This document shows, one piece after another, positions 37,904-46,542 of a DNA stretch of 64,000 nucleotides (positions are counted from its first letter, which is position 1; each line of letters starts with the position of its first letter). The stretch comes from Ruminococcus flavefaciens. GTDB lineage: Bacteria; Bacillota; Clostridia; Oscillospirales; Ruminococcaceae. The notes under the pieces are model-generated. The model was not told the origin of the DNA and ran no database searches. It saw only the letters and a list, made by a program, of their open reading frames with translations. The translations under genes were made by a program, and so were the position numbers. The stretch spans positions 1 to 64,000 of the forward strand of contig SVNH01000015.1 of assembly GCA_015067005.1 (NCBI GenBank), given 5' to 3'.

Positions 37904-40393
37904 ATGGATATACGCATTGCCCTTGCAGGCAACCCGAACTGCGGAAAGACTACGCTGTTCAACGCTCTGACGGGTTCAAATCAGTTTGTCGGAAACTGGC
38001 CCGGAGTTACAGTTGAAAAGAAGGAAGGAAAGCTGAAAAAGCACAGTGATGTCATCATAACTGACCTTCCGGGTATCTATTCGCTGTCGCCGTACACACT
38101 TGAAGAAGTAGTTGCGAGAAACTACCTCATTGGTGAGCGTCCGGACGCGATACTGAACATCATCGACGGTACTAACCTTGAACGTAACCTCTACCTCACA
38201 ACTCAGCTCACAGAGCTCGGTATACCGGTAGTTGTTGCCGTAAATATGATGGACGTTGTCAAGAAGAACGGCGACAAGATCAATATAACTGAGCTTTCAA
38301 AACAGCTTGGGTGTATGGTCGTTGAGATCTCCGCGCTGAAAGGTACGGGCATACAGGAGGCTGCTGAGGCTGCTGTAAAGGCTGCGAAGAATGAAAAAAC
38401 AGTTCCTATGCACACTTTCTCAGGACCTGTTGAACACGCTATCGCTCACATCGAGGAGGCTGTCGTACACGATATGCCCGAGGAGCAGCAGCGCTGGTAC
38501 GCATTAAAGGTTTTTGAGCGTGACGACAAGGTCATGGAGAAGCTGAACCTCTCGGAAAAGGTCAAGGCACATATTGAGGAGGACATCTGCGCCGCTGAAA
38601 AGGAACTTGACGATGACGCTGAAAGTATCATCACTAACGAGCGCTACATCTACATAGCTGACGTAATCAAGTCCTGCTACAAGAAGAAAAGCGCCGGTAA
38701 GCTTAACACCTCTGATAAGATCGACAGAGTGGTCACGAACCGCTTCCTCGGACTGCCAATCTTTGCACTGATAATGATAATCGTTTACTACGTTTCTATT
38801 TCGACAGTCGGAACTGCTATGACCGACTGGGTAAACGATAACCTCTTCGGTGACGGTTTCATCGTTTCAATTTCCGGCAACAGAGAATACAACGATGACA
38901 AGGAAGAATGGGCGGATAAGTACGTCTTTACTGATGAAGTCGGAGCAGTTATTGACGCTGCCTGCGAGGATGAGGACATCCACGGTGCAGAGGACATAAA
39001 GGAAGCCTTTGAGTCCGGAGAGTTCGACGATTTCGAGGAGCAGTACGGCTTCTACAAGGACGAATTCTACAAAAAGGCTGAGTATGCCGAGGATGATGAG
39101 GACGAGGAAACTATCCTCAATCCCGAAGCTGTTTATGACATCGACGCTGCACTCGGCGATGCTCTCGATGAAGAGGGCGAGTTCACAGCTCCCGATATGG
39201 CTGACTACAAGGGCTATGTAAAGAGTATCCCCGGTGCTGCTGAGGACGCTCTCGACAATGCCGGCTGTGCTGAATGGCTCAAGAGCCTTATCGTTGACGG
39301 TATCATCGGCGGTGTCGGAGCTGTTCTCGGCTTCCTGCCGCAGATGCTGGTGCTGTTTATATTCCTTGCTTTCCTTGAATCCTGCGGATATATGGCAAGA
39401 GTTGCTTTCATTATGGATCGTATCTTCCGCAGATTTGGTCTCTCAGGAAAGTCCTTCATTCCGATACTCGTCGGTACAGGCTGCGGAATTCCGGGAATTA
39501 TGGCAAGCCGTACTATCGAGAACGAGCGCGACCGCCGTATGACAATTATGACTACCACATTTATCCCTTGCGGAGCAAAGCTGCCTATCATCTCAATGAT
39601 CGCAGTTGCACTCTTCGGCGGTGCATGGTGGGTAGGTCCGAGTGCTTACTTCCTCGGAATGGCAGCTATCATCGTTTCAGGTATCATGCTGAAAAAGACA
39701 AAGATGTTTGCCGGCGATCCTGCCCCATTCGTTATGGAACTTCCAGCATACCATATGCCGACAGTAAGCAACGTTCTCCGCTCAATGTGGGAGCGCGGCT
39801 GGTCATTCATCAAGAAAGCCGGAACGGTCATCCTCCTTGCAACTATTGTTATCTGGGCTGGTAAGACATTCGGCTGGACAGACGGATCCTTCGGCTGGAA
39901 TGCTGATCTTGAACTTGAGGATTCAGTCCTCGGACATATTGGAAACGCTGTCAAGTGGATATTCGCGCCTCTCGGCTTCGATGACGCTGCTGCAACTGTT
40001 GCAACAGTTATGGGACTTGTTGCTAAGGAAGAGGTTGTCGGAGTATTCGGTGTTCTCGACTTCGAGGGCATGACAAAGCTTGCCGGATATTCCTTCCTTG
40101 CTTTCAACCTCCTCTGTGCACCTTGTTTTGCGGCTATCGGTGCTATCAAGCGTGAGATGAACAGCCCTAAGTGGACTTGGTTCGCTATCGGCTATCAGTG
40201 CGGATTCGCATATGCTGTATCACTCATCATCTATCAGCTCGGCTGCCTGTTCACTGGCAATGTACACATCATCGGACTTATCTTTGCACTCGCACTTGTC
40301 GGACTTTTCATCTATCTCCTCGTAAGACCTTACAAGGAGGCTACAAGATTTGACAAGAACGTGAAGATAGGCAAGTCACGCGCTAATGCGTAA
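37904..40393 (+). CDS. feoB: Ferrous iron transporter FeoB with acidic insertion
   Basis: An 829-residue FeoB. Residues 1-165 are the G domain: G1 GNPNCGKTTLFN, G3 DLPGIYSL, G4 NMMD. A helical spacer follows, then the Gate membrane regions (GYMARVAFIMDRIFRRFGLS, VGTGCGIPGIMASRTI, PCGAKLPI, and LLCAPCFAAI). Between the first membrane helix (about residue 300) and the next (about 455) lies an extra segment of about 125 residues that is very acidic (YAEDDEDEETILNPEA, DDFEEQYGFYKDEFYKK). By topology this loop would be outside the cell, where it could collect Fe2+ (inference). ATG 37904 follows GGAAG. Confidence 0.96.
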   Translation: MDIRIALAGNPNCGKTTLFNALTGSNQFVGNWPGVTVEKKEGKLKKHSDVIITDLPGIYSLSPYTLEEVVARNYLIGERPDAILNIIDGTNLERNLYLTTQLTELGIPVVVAVNMMDVVKKNGDKINITELSKQLGCMVVEISALKGTGIQEAAEAAVKAAKNEKTVPMHTFSGPVEHAIAHIEEAVVHDMPEEQQRWYALKVFERDDKVMEKLNLSEKVKAHIEEDICAAEKELDDDAESIITNERYIYIADVIKSCYKKKSAGKLNTSDKIDRVVTNRFLGLPIFALIMIIVYYVSISTVGTAMTDWVNDNLFGDGFIVSISGNREYNDDKEEWADKYVFTDEVGAVIDAACEDEDIHGAEDIKEAFESGEFDDFEEQYGFYKDEFYKKAEYAEDDEDEETILNPEAVYDIDAALGDALDEEGEFTAPDMADYKGYVKSIPGAAEDALDNAGCAEWLKSLIVDGIIGGVGAVLGFLPQMLVLFIFLAFLESCGYMARVAFIMDRIFRRFGLSGKSFIPILVGTGCGIPGIMASRTIENERDRRMTIMTTTFIPCGAKLPIISMIAVALFGGAWWVGPSAYFLGMAAIIVSGIMLKKTKMFAGDPAPFVMELPAYHMPTVSNVLRSMWERGWSFIKKAGTVILLATIVIWAGKTFGWTDGSFGWNADLELEDSVLGHIGNAVKWIFAPLGFDDAAATVATVMGLVAKEEVVGVFGVLDFEGMTKLAGYSFLAFNLLCAPCFAAIGAIKREMNSPKWTWFAIGYQCGFAYAVSLIIYQLGCLFTGNVHIIGLIFALALVGLFIYLLVRPYKEATRFDKNVKIGKSRANA

Positions 40394-40402
40394 GGAGAAA
40401 TT

Positions 40403-40549
40403 ATGGGTACTGTAATTGTTTTGCTGATCCTTGTTCTTATTGTCGGAGCGGTCGTTTATTCGATGATACGGGATAAAAAAAGCGGCAAGGGCGGCTGCGG
40501 ATGCGGCTGTAAAAACTGTGCAATGCACGGTCAGTGCCATAAAGAATAA
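40403..40549 (+). CDS. FeoB-associated Cys-rich membrane protein
   Basis: A 48-residue protein too short for most gene callers: one membrane helix (VIVLLILVLIVGAVVYSMIR) and a Cys-rich tail (GGCGCGCKNCAMHGQC). This is the FeoB-associated Cys-rich family, regularly encoded right after feoB. ATG 40403 follows AAGGAG, 9 bases after the feoB stop. The cysteines may deliver or sense iron. Confidence 0.92.
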   Translation: MGTVIVLLILVLIVGAVVYSMIRDKKSGKGGCGCGCKNCAMHGQCHKE

Positions 40550-40559
40550 TCAGAACATC

Positions 40560-40581
40560 GGGGCGGTGTTTACATCGCCCC
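40560..40581 (+). terminator. Hairpin after the feo genes
   Basis: Stem GGGGCGGTG/CATCGCCCC with a TTTA loop; no strong T-run, so it may only lower read-through. Confidence 0.55.
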
Positions 40582-40598
40582 ATAAATCAAACTATATG

Positions 40599-40612
40599 TT
40601 AGCATATACTAA
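40599..40612 (+). promoter_or_regulatory. TTAG-N6-CTAA site upstream of DUF2325 gene
   Basis: TTAGCATATACTAA, 14 bases before the start codon and near a TATACT that could be a -10 box. Same pattern as the centre of the feo operator. Confidence 0.45.
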
Positions 40613-40625
40613 TAAAGGAGGTATT

Positions 40626-40925
40626 ATGAGTATCGTTATAGTTGGCGGTAACGACCGTATGGCTACCCGCTATCAGGACATCTGCAAGTCATTCAATCAC
40701 AAGTCAAAGGTATTCACTCAGCTTCCGGCAGATTTTGAAAATAAGATCGGAAGTCCTGATCTCATGGTGGTATTCACCGGAACGTGTTCCCACAAAATGT
40801 TGGGCACAGTCAAAAAGAGTTCGCAGAAAAACGGAGTGCCTGTTGAGCACGTTCACAGTTCAAGCGTCAGCGCATTGAAGCAGCTTTTATCCGATATAAA
40901 GGTGAAGAAATATGTCCGAACTTGA
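40626..40925 (+). CDS. DUF2325 protein
   Basis: A 99-residue DUF2325 protein (MSIVIVGGNDRMATRYQDIC, DLMVVFTGTCSHKMLGTVKK, VEHVHSSSVSALKQLL). Members of this family often sit next to Feo or other metal genes; their function is not established. ATG 40626 follows AAAGGAGG. Its 3' end overlaps the DUF3793 gene by 14 bases. Confidence 0.88.
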   Translation: MSIVIVGGNDRMATRYQDICKSFNHKSKVFTQLPADFENKIGSPDLMVVFTGTCSHKMLGTVKKSSQKNGVPVEHVHSSSVSALKQLLSDIKVKKYVRT

Positions 40926-41490
40926 ACGCAGAAGCATAGACGGCATACTTGCATTTCACGGTGCGCCGACGCTTCTCGGAGTGAAGTGCGCGAACCTTAT
41001 TTCATTTGACAGGAATGAGTGTACAATGTCGGAATATCTGTGTGGATTTGCAGATAAGCTTGCTGAATGCGGACTTTGCGCGAAGCAGCTTTGCAAGTGC
41101 CGGGAGAGAACGCTTGTGTACATTTACAATGAGAAAATGCTGACTGCGTGGCTCAGTATACCGCAGGTACGGACTTTTCTTGCGGAGTATGGCTATACTT
41201 CGGATATGGATACAGACACAATGCTCGGTGTGCTTGCAAGCCGTATAAGCTGCGGCAGCTTTCCGCATGAGATAGGCGCTTTTCTCGGCTATCCCATAGC
41301 AGACATTAAAGGCTTTATCAGTAACAGCGGCAAAAACTGTCTGCTGTGCGGCTACTGGAAGGTCTACGAAAACGCCGAAACGGCACAGCGGACATTTAAA
41401 GCTTATGATCGTTGCAGGAATATCCTGTTCGATAGATTAAAATCCGGTCTGGACTTGTTTCAGGCTATTTCCAAGGAGGAAAATATATGA
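40912..41490 (+). CDS. DUF3793 protein
   Basis: A 192-residue DUF3793 protein (HGAPTLLGVKCANLISFDRN, EIGAFLGYPIADIKGFI, CLLCGYWKVYENAETAQRTF). Several conserved Cys are seen (CGLCAKQLCKC, CLLC). The family is found in gut Firmicutes, usually between feoB and a flavodoxin gene, as here, which suggests a role in iron or heme handling; no activity is known. It overlaps both neighbours (14 bases upstream, ATGA downstream). Confidence 0.85.
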   Translation: MSELERRSIDGILAFHGAPTLLGVKCANLISFDRNECTMSEYLCGFADKLAECGLCAKQLCKCRERTLVYIYNEKMLTAWLSIPQVRTFLAEYGYTSDMDTDTMLGVLASRISCGSFPHEIGAFLGYPIADIKGFISNSGKNCLLCGYWKVYENAETAQRTFKAYDRCRNILFDRLKSGLDLFQAISKEENI

Positions 41491-41891
41491 AAACAGCAGT
41501 TATTTATTGGAGCGGCACTGGCAATACCGAGGCTATGGCTAAGGCAGCTGCCGAGGGCGCAAATGCAGAGCTTTTTGCAGTTTCAGATTTCGCAGGCAAT
41601 GCAGCAGATTATGATGCATTCGCTTTCGGCTGCCCTGCAATGGGTGCAGAGGTGCTTGAAGAAGAGGAGTTTGAACCGTTTTTCACCGGCATCGAGAGTT
41701 CGCTCAGCGGCAAGAAGGTACTTCTTTTCGGCTCTTACGGCTGGGGCGACGGCGAGTGGATGCGTAACTGGTACGACCGCACAAAGGCAGCCGGCGCAGA
41801 ACTTATCGGTGATGAAGGATTCATCGTCAACGAAGCTGCTTCCGACGATGACCTCGCAAAGCTTAAAGAGCTTGCTTCACAGCTTGCGTAA
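41487..41891 (+). CDS. Flavodoxin
   Basis: A 134-residue short-chain flavodoxin. FMN-phosphate loop YWSGTGNTEAMA, then FGCPAMGAEVLEEEEFEPFF and LFGSYGWGDGEWMRNWYDRT around the isoalloxazine. Flavodoxin replaces ferredoxin as an electron carrier when iron is short, which fits its place in the iron cluster. ATG 41487 overlaps the DUF3793 stop. Confidence 0.95.
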   Translation: MKTAVIYWSGTGNTEAMAKAAAEGANAELFAVSDFAGNAADYDAFAFGCPAMGAEVLEEEEFEPFFTGIESSLSGKKVLLFGSYGWGDGEWMRNWYDRTKAAGAELIGDEGFIVNEAASDDDLAKLKELASQLA

Positions 41892-41900
41892 GGAGGAAAA

Positions 41901-43364
41901 ATGAAAAAGATAATTTCACTTATCAGTACGGCAGTCTGCGTGGCTGCGTTTACTGCTGCTTCACTCCCTGCAAATGCTGCGGACGGCGACAAGGTATACG
42001 GAACGATGAATATTCCTTATGCTGATTTCTATTCGGCTGAAATCGAAAGCGCATATGAAGTTGATGCGGTATCATCAGCTACTACAAGCAAATGGGCAAT
42101 GAATGAACCCGGTAAGCTCGTTGCCGGAACTTACAATGACGGAAAGGGTACTATTCTCGGTGTGACATATCCTGTTGAGGTCGATGCTTCGGACGTTGAA
42201 AAGCTTGCAAAGTACGATTTCAAGGCACTTGATGAAAAGCCGGCTGCCTACAAGGAGGTTTCTGTTTCAGGCGATTCACTTACTGTTTCCAAAGTCGTTG
42301 ACACAAACGGCGAGCAGAATGTCAGCGGCTCTGCCGATGTCTCTACTGCTACAAGATACGGCGATTATCAGCTCAACGTCAAGGGCTATCCCGAGGACAC
42401 TGACCTCTACGGCGTTATCGTGAATACTAAGGAGGGTGACAAGTATGCGCTCCGTCACCTTGAAAATATCTGGCGCGCCGGACAGCTTGCGTGGTCGGCA
42501 GGTATCACCACAAAGGAAGGTCACGGCAATGAGCTGAAATTTGACGATTACGCAAACTCAATGGGCAAAACCGTTACTTCCGTAACGTTTATTACTCTCG
42601 ACGGATATACGAATGTTGACATCGGTGAGAACTATCTTCCTGTCAAGTTTGCAGGCGAGGTCAAGGCAGAGGATTCTGCTGCCGGTACCGGCAAGACCTC
42701 ACTTACACTTACAGGCTTCCCTGAGGATTATCAGAAGAATATCACTGTTGGTGAGGGCTTCACAGTGACTGAAACTGAGATAAGCTACACGAACGCAAAG
42801 CCCGGAAAATACGCTGTAACAGTCACCGATGAAAGCGGAAAGTATGCTTCGATGACGAGTAGTTTTACACTCACAACTGAGGATATTCCCGTGAAGTATG
42901 AGGATTGCAAGCTTGTAAAGGCAGACGGCTTCTCCGATGATGACGCTGCAAATTTCATCAAGAATATTTCAAGCGCTGAGGTGAACGGAACTGCATTCAA
43001 CGCTTCCGGAAAGCGTTCAGTTAAGATCATTGGCGAGGACGGAACTATCGATTTTGCTGCGAAGTCAGGCGAGAACAATGTATTCGACGGCAGCGGAAAT
43101 TACAGTATGGCTGTCACAGCGACCGGCTACACAAAGCCTTACATCTTCGAGATCAGCTCCGTATCTGAACCGGATGAGGATGCAGCCACAACCACAACAA
43201 CTACTACAACTGACACTCAGACTACTACCACAACAACTGTAACGACTTCACCCGCCGGCAGCTCCGACAGTCCTAAAACCGGCGATGCAGGCGCAGGAGT
43301 TCCTGCTGCTATATTTGCACTTGCGGCTATGACCGCAGTGGTGATGCGTAAAAAGAAATCCTGA
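41901..43364 (+). CDS. Surface protein with sorting signal, possibly Tp47-like
   Basis: A 487-residue secreted protein. The signal peptide (1-26) ends with PANA. The N-terminal part (YGTMNIPYADFYSAEIE, VDAVSSATTSKWAM) and following blocks resemble Tp47-type domains, seen in Firmicutes beside FMN-binding reductases; this assignment is tentative. A second beta-rich repeat region (GKTSLTLTGFPEDYQKNITV) follows. The C terminus has a Thr-rich linker, SPKTGDAG and a membrane helix ending RKKKS, an LPXTG-like wall anchor. The VDAVSSATTSK segment also recalls the FMN-attachment motif, but spacing is not canonical. Fits an iron-acquisition surface role (inference). Confidence 0.7.
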   Translation: MKKIISLISTAVCVAAFTAASLPANAADGDKVYGTMNIPYADFYSAEIESAYEVDAVSSATTSKWAMNEPGKLVAGTYNDGKGTILGVTYPVEVDASDVEKLAKYDFKALDEKPAAYKEVSVSGDSLTVSKVVDTNGEQNVSGSADVSTATRYGDYQLNVKGYPEDTDLYGVIVNTKEGDKYALRHLENIWRAGQLAWSAGITTKEGHGNELKFDDYANSMGKTVTSVTFITLDGYTNVDIGENYLPVKFAGEVKAEDSAAGTGKTSLTLTGFPEDYQKNITVGEGFTVTETEISYTNAKPGKYAVTVTDESGKYASMTSSFTLTTEDIPVKYEDCKLVKADGFSDDDAANFIKNISSAEVNGTAFNASGKRSVKIIGEDGTIDFAAKSGENNVFDGSGNYSMAVTATGYTKPYIFEISSVSEPDEDAATTTTTTTTDTQTTTTTTVTTSPAGSSDSPKTGDAGAGVPAAIFALAAMTAVVMRKKKS

Positions 43365-43437
43365 TTTTTCCTTTCCATAATTTATGACCTCTGCGGCTTG
43401 CGGCTGCGGAGGTCAAATGCTGTAAAGAGGTTATTCT

Positions 43438-44799
43438 ATGTTGTTTATTATTTCACTTTCAATAGTGACTGCTGCTGTGATTTTTCTTGATAAGCCTTTG
43501 AAAAAACAGCCGTCAGTATTCTATGTGACAGCGGCAGTTCTGACCGCATTTTCGATAGTTATCGACCATTCGGACATCGCTGTGAGCAGCTTTGTTAAGG
43601 ATAATGTGCTTGCATTATTCACTCGCGGAGCTTTGGGTGCGGCTTTATGGGCAGTTGTCATGTGGACAGGGGCACTTCCTAACGGCTCTGCTGCGATAAA
43701 AAAGCTTATGCCTATACGCGGCGAGCTTTCCATAACTGCGGCGATAATTACGTCTTCTCATATCGTGACCTACGGCGTGCAGTACATCACCGATATTGCG
43801 CGTGACAGGATGGGTTCGGGTGACGCTTTCCGCGATTTCGTTATCACAAGTATAGTGTGCCTGATAATGGTACTGATAATGACGCCGCTGACAATTATGT
43901 CGTTCAAGACTATACGCAAAAAGATGAATGCGAAAACGTGGAAAAAGATACAGCGTTCTGCTTATATTTTCTATGCGCTGATATATGTTCATATCATGGT
44001 GCTGTTCGTGCCAAAGGCGCAGAAGGGCAGAGAAGGCTATTTTCTGAGCATTCTTGTGTATAGTGCAATGTTCATCGGCTATGCTGTTATGCGTATCCGC
44101 AAGGCTTATATCGTTAAGCGGAAGCCTGATTCAAAGAACGCCGCTAATATTGTATGTGCCTGCGCGATTATAGGACCGCTTTGCCTGATAGGCTTTATTT
44201 CGAGAAATACCGGTCACAGTGAGACAATAAAGGCAACTGTGGAAAATCCGGCAACATTCACATTTGATACTCCTGTAAGTCAGACTACGACTGCAATAAA
44301 TACCGTTTTAGTCAGCGATACAACTTCAGCCGCGACTACAACGATCGCAACTTCTTCTGAAACTGTTTCAACATCTGTCTCCGAGACGACAGCTTTACCG
44401 GAAACGTCATCTTCGACAGTTACAACAGAAAGCGTAACTGAGACTGTTACTGTAACTGAAACAACAACCGCAGCCATAACAACTGAACCTGTCACAACAA
44501 CAATTGTTACCGAACCGTCATACCGCTTTAAAAATGGTACATTTGAGGGTACAGGCGAAGGCTATTCCGGAACTGTACACGTTTCCATAACCATTGAAAA
44601 CGACTGTATCACGGCGTTTTCAGCCTATGCTGACGATGATGATCCCGACTATTTCAGCGATGCTATGCAGCACGTTATACCACAGATACAGCGCGGTCTC
44701 AGCGCGGACGGTATAGATGCCTGCTCAGGTGCGACTTACAGCTCAAAGGGTATTATCGAAGCGGCTAAGAAGGCTCTCGAAAAGGCAGCTTCTGATTGA
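43438..44799 (+). CDS. Ferric-reductase-like membrane protein with FMN-binding domain
   Basis: A 453-residue protein. Residues 1-255 are a six-helix ferric-reductase-like/MsrQ-type domain; His in SSHIVTYG and YVHIMVLF are placed as heme ligands. Residues 275-355 are a Thr/Ser-rich linker (TTTIATSSETVSTSVSET). Residues 360-453 are an FMN-binding domain (GTFEGTGEGYSGTVHVSITI) ending in DACSGATYSSKGI, the Asp-x-x-SGAT motif in which Thr carries covalent FMN after ApbE action. The protein could pass electrons from a membrane heme to an external flavin and reduce Fe3+ outside the cell, feeding FeoB with Fe2+. No ApbE gene is in the window. Confidence 0.85.
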   Translation: MLFIISLSIVTAAVIFLDKPLKKQPSVFYVTAAVLTAFSIVIDHSDIAVSSFVKDNVLALFTRGALGAALWAVVMWTGALPNGSAAIKKLMPIRGELSITAAIITSSHIVTYGVQYITDIARDRMGSGDAFRDFVITSIVCLIMVLIMTPLTIMSFKTIRKKMNAKTWKKIQRSAYIFYALIYVHIMVLFVPKAQKGREGYFLSILVYSAMFIGYAVMRIRKAYIVKRKPDSKNAANIVCACAIIGPLCLIGFISRNTGHSETIKATVENPATFTFDTPVSQTTTAINTVLVSDTTSAATTTIATSSETVSTSVSETTALPETSSSTVTTESVTETVTVTETTTAAITTEPVTTTIVTEPSYRFKNGTFEGTGEGYSGTVHVSITIENDCITAFSAYADDDDPDYFSDAMQHVIPQIQRGLSADGIDACSGATYSSKGIIEAAKKALEKAASD

Positions 44800-44866
44800 A
44801 GCATTAGGAACATATAAAACGAAAAGCTCGCATACAGACAGATAGTTGAATTATTAAGAGTTAAGA

Positions 44867-44900
44867 AAAACGACTGAGTGTATTCTCAGTCGTTTTACTT
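44867..44900. terminator. Bidirectional terminator
   Basis: Stem AAAACGACTGAG/CTCAGTCGTTTT between converging iron and nitrogen operons. Confidence 0.88.
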
Positions 44901-44902
44901 TA

Positions 44903-46480
44903 TTATTCACCGCTTGCACCGTAGTTAGAGAGGACACGCGCAGAAGGATCGTTTACATTGCAGCCTTCCCATTCCTTGTTTGGCATCCAGAAATCGACTA
45001 CCATTTCACTGTTACCGGGGTAGTATTTCTCGAATATTTCGCGGTAGAGGAGGGATTCCTTTGTGAACGGCTTTGCGTGGGAATACTTAGTGCATTTCAG
45101 CTCGAACTCCTCATCAGAATAGTAATTCTCAGCATATTCCTTGAGATAGTCCACCATTGAGTGACCGACAGCATCCGAGAATGCAGCCTTTTCACGGTAT
45201 AGAATATCATGCGGCAGATAGTCTCCCTCGAATGCGCGACGGAGGAGGTACTTGCCCTTGTTGTACTTGTTGAGTTTCATCTCAGGATCTATTGCCATGA
45301 CGTACTTCACGAAGTCAAGGTCACCGAACGGCACCCGCGCTTCGAGTGAATTTACCGATATACAGCGGTCTGCACGGAGTACATCATACATATGCAGCTC
45401 GTGTACGCGCTTTACTGATTCCTGCTGAAAAGCCTCTGCTGACGGGGCAAAGTCAGTGTACTTGTAGCCGAAAAGCTCATCGGAGATCTCACCTGTGAGA
45501 AGTACACGAATATCGGTCTGTTCGTGGATAGCCTTGCAGAGAAGGTACATTCCCATGCTTGCGCGGATAGTTGTTATGTCAAATGTACCGAGCAGATGGA
45601 TAACATCGTCAAGAGCCGAGATAACATCGTCGCTTGTTATGATGATCTCAGTGTGGTTGCTGCCGATGTAGTCTGCGACCTGTTTTGCATATTTCAGGTC
45701 GATAGCATCGGTATTCATACCGATAGCGAAGGTGCGTATCGGTTTGTCGCTCTCGCGCTGAGCGATAGCACAGACAAGTGAGGAATCAAGACCGCCTGAA
45801 AGCAGGAAGCCTACCTTTGCATCAGCGTCGAGACGCTTCTTAACGCCTGCGACCAGCTTATCGTGGATATTCTTACAAACAGTATCAATATCGTGGTAAA
45901 GCACAGTGTCAACTGCGGTTATGTCGCAGTAGCAGTGGAATTCTCCGTCCTTATAGTAGTGGCCGGGCGGAAACGGCATTATCTTTTTGCAAAGCTTTAC
46001 GAGGTTTTTAGCTTCGCTGGCAAATACCATAGTGCCGTCATCTGACTTGCCGTAGTAGAGCGGGCGTATGCCTATCGGATCACGGGCAGCGATGAATTCA
46101 CCTGATGCGTCGTCGTATATCACGCAGGCAAATTCCGCGTCCAGCTTTTCAAACATATCCGTACCATATTCACGGTACATAGGCAGAAGTATCTCACAGT
46201 CGCTGTCGCTTCTGAATACATATCCCTTTGAGATCAGCTCATCGCGGAGCTTTCTGAAGCCGTATATCTCACCGTTGCAGACAGCAAAATCGCCGTCCAG
46301 TTCAAATGGCTGCATTCCCTCAGGAGTGAGTCCCATTATGGAAAGTCTTTGAAAGCCGAGAACTCCTCCTGCGACTTCCTGTATTCTCTGATCGTCAGGT
46401 CCGCGGGAGACAGTTGCTTTCAGTCCCTCAGTAACCTTTTCCATACCGCCAACACCGCAGTATGCCATTATCGTACACAT
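44903..46480 (-). CDS. asnB: Asparagine synthase (glutamine-hydrolysing)
   Basis: A 525-residue AsnB that transfers glutamine nitrogen to aspartate. After Met removal Cys is the N-terminal nucleophile (MCTIMAYCG). The glutaminase domain shows SRGPDD, VCNGEIYG and SDCEIL; the synthetase domain has the PP-loop FLLSGGLDSSLV and SLEARVPFGD. Last gene of the gltB operon; start ATG at 46480 is near GGAGGG. A hairpin in the 62-base gap before it has no minus-strand T-run. Confidence 0.96.
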   Translation of the reverse strand: MCTIMAYCGVGGMEKVTEGLKATVSRGPDDQRIQEVAGGVLGFQRLSIMGLTPEGMQPFELDGDFAVCNGEIYGFRKLRDELISKGYVFRSDSDCEILLPMYREYGTDMFEKLDAEFACVIYDDASGEFIAARDPIGIRPLYYGKSDDGTMVFASEAKNLVKLCKKIMPFPPGHYYKDGEFHCYCDITAVDTVLYHDIDTVCKNIHDKLVAGVKKRLDADAKVGFLLSGGLDSSLVCAIAQRESDKPIRTFAIGMNTDAIDLKYAKQVADYIGSNHTEIIITSDDVISALDDVIHLLGTFDITTIRASMGMYLLCKAIHEQTDIRVLLTGEISDELFGYKYTDFAPSAEAFQQESVKRVHELHMYDVLRADRCISVNSLEARVPFGDLDFVKYVMAIDPEMKLNKYNKGKYLLRRAFEGDYLPHDILYREKAAFSDAVGHSMVDYLKEYAENYYSDEEFELKCTKYSHAKPFTKESLLYREIFEKYYPGNSEMVVDFWMPNKEWEGCNVNDPSARVLSNYGASGE

Positions 46481-46542
46481 AGTATATCCCTCCGAATAAT
46501 AGGTATGTCAACAGCTGCACATCGCCATTGATGTGCGGCTTT

